Source of the DNA: JANQSS01 sp965249735
GTDB taxonomy: Bacteria > Bacteroidota > Bacteroidia > Chitinophagales > Saprospiraceae
Length of the DNA stretch: 64,000 nucleotides
Reading direction: 5' to 3'
NCBI GenBank assembly: GCA_965249735.1
Contig: CBDFMS010000023.1
Coordinates: 310,001-374,000 of the forward strand
Numbering within the stretch: the stretch's first letter is position 1; each line of letters opens with the position of its first letter. A program made the translations under genes and the position numbers. Of the stretch, positions 58,543 to 64,000 are shown piece after piece. The notes under the pieces are model-generated. The model made no database searches. It saw only the letters and a list, made by a program, of their open reading frames with translations, and had not been told where the DNA came from.

Positions 58543-59490
58543 ATGCCCGGTAGAAGTCAAAACGAAACGATTGAAGAAATCATTTCTGAAAATGATGTAA
58601 TCCTCATGGAGGCCGCGATAGTTGAACGATTGCGGCGATCGGCAGCGGTCAGCCTTCACCCGACATTAGTACATGCTCCTCTGATTTATGATGAAAAAGG
58701 AAGACAAGCCATGGATGCTATTTATCAAAGTTACGTTGAGATAGCTCAAAAAAATGATATACCAATTTTTCTTTGTACCCCTACTTGGCGAGCAAACCAA
58801 TCTAGAGTAATAGAAGCCGGAGTCGATAACCAAATTAATCAGCATGCGACAAAATTTTTAATCGATTTAAAAACCGCCAATAAACCATTCTCAGATAAAA
58901 TAAAAGTCGGTGGATTAATTGGATGCAAAAACGACTGCTATACGCCTCAGGAAGGATTATCACAAAGTGAGGCTGAAAAATTTCATAGCTGGCAAATTGA
59001 GCAATTGGTTAAAGGTGGAGTTGACTTTTTAATCGCAGAAACACTTCCTTCTGTTGAAGAAGCAATTGGTATCGCCAAAGCCATGGCCAAAAGTCAAACG
59101 CCATATTTTATCAGTTTTGTCATCTCCAGGAACGGAAACGTCCTCGATGGAACCAGTCTGTCAGAAGCGGTCTCCAGGGTGGATGAAGTCGTATCAGTTA
59201 AGCCTGTGGGTTTTATGGTAAATTGTGCCTTTCCTACCTTTCTATGTGTGGATAAACAGCCTGAACAATTGTTCCATCGGTTAATGGGCTACCTGGCTAA
59301 TGCGTCATCTCTTGATCATTGCGATCTGGATGGTGCGGAAAACTTAGAGATGGATAGTGTGGATGAGTGGGGTGACAACATGCTCTCACTCAATCAAAAT
59401 TTCGGAATAAAAGTTCTTGGCGGTTGCTGCGGCACCGGAGTTGAGCATCTGAATTATATTGTTAAAAATATCTCAACGTCAATTGAATGA
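58543..59490 (+). CDS. Homocysteine S-methyltransferase family protein
   Basis: A protein of 315 residues with the S-methyl_trans barrel: VILMEAAIVERLRR at the start (usual consensus D-G-x-x-x-T-x-L), IAETLPSVEEA, VGFMVNCAFP (first zinc Cys) and LGGCCGTG (second and third). The three zinc cysteines are present. The enzyme family moves a methyl group from S-methylmethionine or similar donors to homocysteine; the unusual DGG-less start suggests a different substrate. Its stop overlaps the next start by 4 bp (ATGA), so it is in an operon. Confidence 0.85.
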   Translation: MPGRSQNETIEEIISENDVILMEAAIVERLRRSAAVSLHPTLVHAPLIYDEKGRQAMDAIYQSYVEIAQKNDIPIFLCTPTWRANQSRVIEAGVDNQINQHATKFLIDLKTANKPFSDKIKVGGLIGCKNDCYTPQEGLSQSEAEKFHSWQIEQLVKGGVDFLIAETLPSVEEAIGIAKAMAKSQTPYFISFVISRNGNVLDGTSLSEAVSRVDEVVSVKPVGFMVNCAFPTFLCVDKQPEQLFHRLMGYLANASSLDHCDLDGAENLEMDSVDEWGDNMLSLNQNFGIKVLGGCCGTGVEHLNYIVKNISTSIE

Positions 59491-59876
59491 TTGAAACTAA
59501 TATGAATACATTAAAACGAATAATTTACGGGCTGCTATGCACCTTTATTCTTGTTTATTTAACCGGTCTTTTGTCCGGAGTAGAACTCATCTTTTTAGTT
59601 CCATTATTCTTCTTTTTCGTACTTGGAATTATGTTGATATACCGTACTGTAAAATCAACTGTCGAAGGTAAATTGAAGGGGCTTTTATTAATCACCGGCT
59701 ATGCTGCTATTGCATATACTGTTGGAGTCGTCTATGGTGTACTTGGAATGACAGGATATTATGACCTCTACGACCCACTCTATCTGACACTTACGCTCGC
59801 GCCATTAGTATATTTTCTTATTGGTGTATGGGGAAGCTTATCACTAATTATGAAAATGCCGGACAATAAAGAATAA
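59487..59876 (+). CDS. Small membrane protein, four helices
   Basis: A protein of 129 residues overlapping the preceding gene by 4 bp (an in-frame Met at 59502 is an alternative start). Hydrophobic segments at about 12-32, 34-55, 65-88 and 97-120. No family recognised. Translational coupling suggests a role linked to the methyltransferase. Confidence 0.75.
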   Translation: MIETNMNTLKRIIYGLLCTFILVYLTGLLSGVELIFLVPLFFFFVLGIMLIYRTVKSTVEGKLKGLLLITGYAAIAYTVGVVYGVLGMTGYYDLYDPLYLTLTLAPLVYFLIGVWGSLSLIMKMPDNKE

Positions 59877-59923
59877 ATGTAAATTAAAATTGTTGCAGGC
59901 AATTAATCGAAGAATAAAAAAAC

Positions 59924-60400
59924 ATGATTGAACTAACATTAGCAAGAGTTGTACATGTCCTGGCTGTGGTCTTATGGATTGGTGGTGTGGCAATGGTCAC
60001 GACCGTCCTTATTCCTGCAATTAAAAAGATGAAATCAAGCGGAGAGCAGATCACGACATTTGAAAAAATAGAAGGACGCTTTGCCCTACAAGCTAAAATC
60101 ACCACTTTGATCACAGCACTAACGGGTCTCTATATGCTATACGAACTGGATGCCTGGGACAGGTACATCGACCTGCGGTTTTGGTGGCTGCATGCCATGA
60201 CACTTGTCTGGATCATCTTTACCCTTGTCCTGTATGTCCTTGAACCACTTGTACTGCACAAACTATTTATTAAGTATGCACAAAAAGATACAGGACGCAC
60301 CTTCGACATCATTCATAAAGCACACTGGTTTTTATTACTGCTAAGTCTGATAACCATAGCCGGTGCCGTAGCAGGTAGTCATGGCTTACATTTATTTTGA
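59924..60400 (+). CDS. CopD-like membrane protein
   Basis: A protein of 158 residues with four helices. The first helix carries ARVVHVLAVVLWIGGVAMVT, the His-Trp-Gly pattern of CopD/DUF2269-like proteins, and the third a WWLHAMTLVW with a second His. These may bind haem or copper, but that is inference. It overlaps the next gene by 1 bp (TGATG). Confidence 0.75.
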   Translation: MIELTLARVVHVLAVVLWIGGVAMVTTVLIPAIKKMKSSGEQITTFEKIEGRFALQAKITTLITALTGLYMLYELDAWDRYIDLRFWWLHAMTLVWIIFTLVLYVLEPLVLHKLFIKYAQKDTGRTFDIIHKAHWFLLLLSLITIAGAVAGSHGLHLF

Positions 60401-60963
60401 TGAAAAAAACTAAAATATTGAGTAACTATAAAATAGAAAATTCCGTTCGTCTTTGGGTCGAAACCATCGTTGTCGATTTGAATTTATGCCCTTTTGCCAA
60501 GCGGGAATTGGTAAAAAACAGTGTGCGATTTTCTGTTTCAGAGGCCAAAACTGAAGAACAACTACTGGTTGACCTACATGCTGAACTGGATCTCTTAACG
60601 CAAGACGATGCCATTGAAACGGCACTACTCATTCATCCGAATGTATTACAGGATTTTTATGTCTACAACCAGTTTCTGTCTTATGCGGACGATTTATTAC
60701 AACAATTAATATTAGTTGGCGTATACCAGATTGCAAGTTTTCATCCACAGTATCAATTCGCCGGCACCCATGTCGAAGACGTCGAAAATTACACGAACAA
60801 ATCGCCCTATCCTATTTTACATATCATACGGGAAGCTAGTTTAGATATCGCCATTGATAGTCATCCTGACACCACTGCCATTCCAATTAGAAACAAACAA
60901 TTCATGCGCGACATGGGGTCATCGAAAATGAAAGCACTATTGCGTGCATGTTTATTGACCTAG
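60400..60963 (+). CDS. DUF1415 family protein
   Basis: ATG at 60400 overlapping the preceding stop. 187 residues with DUF1415 landmarks: VRLWVETIVVDLNLCPFAKREL near the start, YQIASFHPQYQFAG in the middle and NKSPYPILHIIREASL near the end. Family function is not known; the conserved Cys-Pro-Phe and His suggest an enzyme. Last gene of this short operon. Confidence 0.88.
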   Translation: MKKTKILSNYKIENSVRLWVETIVVDLNLCPFAKRELVKNSVRFSVSEAKTEEQLLVDLHAELDLLTQDDAIETALLIHPNVLQDFYVYNQFLSYADDLLQQLILVGVYQIASFHPQYQFAGTHVEDVENYTNKSPYPILHIIREASLDIAIDSHPDTTAIPIRNKQFMRDMGSSKMKALLRACLLT

Positions 60964-61131
60964 TTCTTTACGGGAGGATTTAATCAGTATAAAACAATGG
61001 TATGTATAATTGCTTGGATTCAACAAATTGGTCTATCTTAAGTCATTTCCTCGATTATCCGGCATTGAAGTAACGTACTGAGGTTCAATGAAGGATTGTG
61101 TCGAATTACGTTAAATGAATAGCTTCGGACT

Positions 61132-61227
61132 ATGACAAAAGCAGTGAACAATTTGCAAGAAACATACGGCTTCGAAAGCCCGCTTAACCACGACGAACTC
61201 GCAAGAAGGACTAGGTGGTGCAAATAA
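61132..61227 (+). pseudogene. Methyltransferase N-terminal relic
   Basis: A 31-codon frame containing ETYGFESPLNHDEL, which matches SKYGFESPFNPDEL at the start of the methyltransferase gene at 62399. After DEL the likeness ends and a stop follows within eight codons. It looks like the surviving tip of a duplicated or deleted paralogue. The rest of the gap (60964-61385) shows nothing. Confidence 0.5.
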
Positions 61228-61385
61228 ACAGAAAAGATATGATGTACATCAGCTGCAGAATGGAGGAGAAGTAAGGTTTGTCATATTGAACTGACGAAAT
61301 TGAGCAGTCGTATTCGATATTGACATCCTGTGGTAAGGATCTCACCAAGCTTACAGAATTTAATAAAATAACACTTTTGCGTCCG

Positions 61386-61775
61386 CTATTGATGTGTTTC
61401 GTTAATATTCTCTTTTCTTGCACTATCCCAATATAGAATATAAAGCAAGGCAACTATTAAGGTCGGAAGAATAAATATTAAAGTTCCAATATTGCTAATA
61501 TTGAAAGCGAAGAACAAGATATCACCAACGATAATAATTAAGGAGCCAACAAGTGGTTTCCACCAAATTATCGCATAGCCAATAAAATAGGTGAAGAAAA
61601 AAGCAATTGGATTATCATACCAATCAACAAAGGCCTTCGGTATCTCCAATAAATATGCCAGGCCCTCTTCTTTTATAGACCCAACTAATTTTGGGACAAA
61701 TGCAAGTAACAATAATAATGTCACGATAATGCCAACTATCCGGGCTACGATTAAGATGTTTTTTTTATTTTTCAT
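61386..61775 (-). CDS. Small membrane protein, four helices
   Basis: I start at the Met at 61775 (MKNKKNILIVARIVGIIV) because the upstream extension is polar and unlike a membrane protein start. 129 residues, helices at about 8-27, 55-70, 74-92 and 97-115, with an amphipathic FVDWYDNPI loop. Resembles a widespread small Bacteroidota membrane family whose role is unknown. Confidence 0.75.
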   Translation of the reverse strand: MKNKKNILIVARIVGIIVTLLLLLAFVPKLVGSIKEEGLAYLLEIPKAFVDWYDNPIAFFFTYFIGYAIIWWKPLVGSLIIIVGDILFFAFNISNIGTLIFILPTLIVALLYILYWDSARKENINETHQ

Positions 61776-62398
61776 TCGTTCAATTTTTGCATTTGTTAAC
61801 TCGATGATAATGAGCATAAATGATCCAAACCTATAGACAAAAGCTACTCTGCTCGCTCAATATACCAGACCCAGATACCACATAAAACTCAGTTACAATC
61901 TTTAACAAGAAATATATCATAAACAGGTATCTTTCGACCCAAAATATTCTTTACCAAAGAATAAAATCATTTTCAAAATAGCCTCTCCAATTACACCACT
62001 GGTATTAAAGTAGCAGCTGCGTCCATGAACATCACATGTATACTAATTCAACTTCGAAAGACCAAACAGCCAACAAATCATTAGCCTTATAAATGGAAGA
62101 GCAGAATATTCTCAAATACTTACAATATTGCTACTTTGGATACGGTTATCTATTTAAGAAATTTTAATACAATACTAATACCCTCTTAACCTCCGCCTAA
62201 ACAGCAAAATAAATTTTCTTAAATATAAACATTTTAATACAGAAATGCAAGCTCAAAAGAATAGAATATTAACAGACATCATTATATCACTTATCACAAA
62301 TACATCAAGCAGAAGACGGAAGCAATCCAATTTCTATATATATTAGCTTCACAACATTCACTACAGCTACCTTTCTAAAGCGATAACAAATAATTCCA
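61776..62398. other. Intergenic region without gene
   Basis: About 620 bp, very A/T-rich. I see no gene, array or RNA. Confidence 0.5.
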
Positions 62399-63052
62399 AT
62401 GACAAGTAATCCCAATGAACTCAATTCAAAATACGGCTTTGAAAGTCCATTTAACCCGGACGAACTCTCAACACAGGCATTGCTATATATTACAACCGGA
62501 AAGAAATTGCTCGACATCGGCTGCGGCGAAGGAGCAGATAGCGTATACTATGCTGAACGACGGTTTCAAGTGGACGCGATGGACCAGAAAGATATTTATC
62601 TGGATCCCTTCCGCGCATACCTAAAAGACCATGAAGGTTTAAACATATCAATCCAAAAGTCCAATGTAATCAACCACCCCTACCCGCCCAATCATTACGA
62701 CGCTATCAATTGTCTGCTCGTAGGCTGTTGCATGCGAAGAAGTGAATTTGAGAAAATGCTTACTTCGATTAAACGAACAATAAAACCTGGTGGAGTCATT
62801 ATCATGTCATTACGTAACTACCTCGATCCAGAACTAAAAGAATATCAAGCTTCGGCCGAGACGATAGAACCTAATTCTTTTGTAAAACCTGAGGATTGCT
62901 GTGAGATTCGATATTATATCGAAAAAGGTCGACTGAAAGAATTATTTGATGATTTTGAAATACTGTATTATTACGAAGGATTACGACCTGACAAGTACCA
63001 GGAAATAGCTGAACATGGCGACTCTTGTATTATTTGTCGTAGAACAGAATGA
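62399..63052 (+). CDS. Class I SAM-dependent methyltransferase
   Basis: A protein of 217 residues. Motif I is LLDIGCGEGADSVYYAE, motif II ends VDAMDQKD with its acidic residue, then YDAINCLLVGCCMRR and a motif-III-like IKPGGVIIMSLRN. The order resembles TehB-like and small-molecule methyltransferases. Substrate unknown. An N-terminal relic of a paralogue lies 1.2 kb upstream. Confidence 0.9.
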   Translation: MTSNPNELNSKYGFESPFNPDELSTQALLYITTGKKLLDIGCGEGADSVYYAERRFQVDAMDQKDIYLDPFRAYLKDHEGLNISIQKSNVINHPYPPNHYDAINCLLVGCCMRRSEFEKMLTSIKRTIKPGGVIIMSLRNYLDPELKEYQASAETIEPNSFVKPEDCCEIRYYIEKGRLKELFDDFEILYYYEGLRPDKYQEIAEHGDSCIICRRTE

Positions 63053-63257
63053 TAATCGGTAATTTAAATCGATAAATAATTTGTCTTACAAAATTTATTG
63101 ATAACCAAAATAAATAACCATAAACAGCGTGCTTGATTTAATTCAATGCCTAAGTACAGAATATTAGTCGACTTGCATTTTTCAATAAAATGGCCTAATT
63201 TAGGGGACAATTACCCCTGACAGGTTTGGTAATGAGATTGTTTAATATCTGCAACAA

Positions 63258-64000
63258 ATGAAAAACCTGGTTGTATTATTGGCCTTCACTCTTCTGCTGC
63301 ATGCGGGATGTAATGATGATGATGTTGTTGAAGGACCTCTTTCTCCTCCAATTATCCAACCCGAATTATATGCCTGCGCCTCTTCCATTTCCGTATCCGG
63401 TTTCGTTCCAGGTGCAAAAATTGACATCTACGCCAATAGAACGACCCGAATCGGCGGAGGTGTCTCGGACTCACCCTGGGGGCAGGTGTATTCAGTTAAT
63501 CCCGAACTCATCGCGTATGACTCAATCACGGCCAGACAGACGTTTGACGGAATCACCAGTCCACACTCAAAAGCGTTGCAAGTACGGTCGTATCGAAAAG
63601 ATGGACCCGGAGGCTTGACAAAACCGGAGCTGGAAGAACCCATATACGACTGTGGAGGAGCTATTGGAGTCCGAAATCTGGTCCGGGGAGGTCTACTTAA
63701 GGTCTATGCTGACGGCGTTGAAATTGGCAGGGTAAAAGGTTGTGGCGTTGGTCAATGGTTAACTGTAAGTCCCTTGTTCTCCACAGGACAATATATATCT
63801 GCTGATGAAGAACTTTGCACGCAAACCAGCCCAAAATCGGACTCCGTGCTTGTGGGGCCTGCTCCCGACTTCCTACCTAAGCCAACCGTTGGTGACATCT
63901 ACGAAAATGGTAAATACTGTACACTTGGGAATATCATCCAGGGCGCTCAGGTGCGTGTTTATAATGGAAGTACAATGATCAGTGAACATCATTATTCCGG
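63258..64000 (+). CDS. Repeat lipoprotein, 3' end outside window
   Basis: ATG at 63258: MKNLVVLLAFTLLLHAGCND, a lipoprotein signal with lipobox HAGC, then an Asp run. The frame stays open to the window end (247 codons). The mature part has at least three beta repeats of about 75-85 residues (ISVSGFVPGAKIDIYAN, IGVRNLVRGGLLKVYADG, LGNIIQGAQVRVYNG), an Ig-like or carboxypeptidase-regulatory-like pattern, with Cys at repeat starts. Likely a surface-exposed or periplasmic binding or scaffold protein. Confidence 0.85.
   Translation, partial: MKNLVVLLAFTLLLHAGCNDDDVVEGPLSPPIIQPELYACASSISVSGFVPGAKIDIYANRTTRIGGGVSDSPWGQVYSVNPELIAYDSITARQTFDGITSPHSKALQVRSYRKDGPGGLTKPELEEPIYDCGGAIGVRNLVRGGLLKVYADGVEIGRVKGCGVGQWLTVSPLFSTGQYISADEELCTQTSPKSDSVLVGPAPDFLPKPTVGDIYENGKYCTLGNIIQGAQVRVYNGSTMISEHHYS

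Overview
The window looks like part of a Bacteroidota chromosome, most likely a marine or free-living Saprospiria-type gliding bacterium. The evidence is a type IX secretion (type B, CHU_C-like) sorting domain on a giant repeat protein, two FISUMP-domain proteins, GEVED and Asp-box surface proteins, glycine-rich and tail-fibre-like secreted proteins, many small lipoproteins, weak Shine-Dalgarno sequences and one good -33/-7 promoter match of the TTTG/TAnnTTTG kind. No rRNA, tRNA, CRISPR array, transposase or phage gene was found.

Layout. (1) 1-1.45 kb: the 3' end of an unrecognised gene, its terminator, short-unit satellites, a perfect 303-bp tandem duplication and a DUF1508 gene. (2) 1.46-16.1 kb: an accessory region of large proteins and debris. 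It holds a TPR-CHAT caspase-like membrane protein, a DUF4838 protein with an odd C-terminal module, a second broken copy of that module, a HigA-like scrap, a secreted metzincin with a MYXO-CTERM-like tail, an alpha/beta-hydrolase stump, and a type IX adhesin made of 17 repeats of 54 residues. Related non-coding segments recur in front of three of these genes. (3) 16.2-28.7 kb: small metabolic and lipoprotein genes (PaiB-like, VOC, DUF4440, zinc alcohol dehydrogenase), two repeat-rich secreted proteins, an endonuclease/exonuclease/phosphatase-fold protein and a YcaQ-type glycosylase. (4) 28.8-45.6 kb: pyruvate carboxylase, a membrane adenylate cyclase, small enzymes and membrane proteins, two FISUMP proteins, a C1q-like protein, a hydrolase lipoprotein and a 1,416-residue Asp-box/GEVED protein. 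(5) 46.3-57.9 kb: a signalling block with two tandem TPR-cyclases, then an apparent operon of histidine kinase, receiver, receiver-cyclase and membrane cyclase. An EEP-fold protein and an M81 (MlrC-like) peptidase lie between. (6) 57.9-64 kb: GNAT, a homocysteine S-methyltransferase-like operon, DUF1415, a methyltransferase with a relic of a paralogue nearby, and a lipoprotein cut by the window end.

Two themes stand out. First, five class III nucleotidyl cyclases of three architectures lie within 25 kb, one joined in an operon to a two-component system, which points to a local cAMP signalling centre. Second, the chromosome carries many intergenic arrays of 7-bp (CAGTKGR-like) or 8-bp (YACTYCRG or CTCACTTG-like) units, mostly just after stop codons; they create false open frames and take part in local duplications. 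The accessory region at 4.5-12.7 kb (duplicated leaders, a module with an in-frame stop, gene stumps) is the best place to look for something undescribed.
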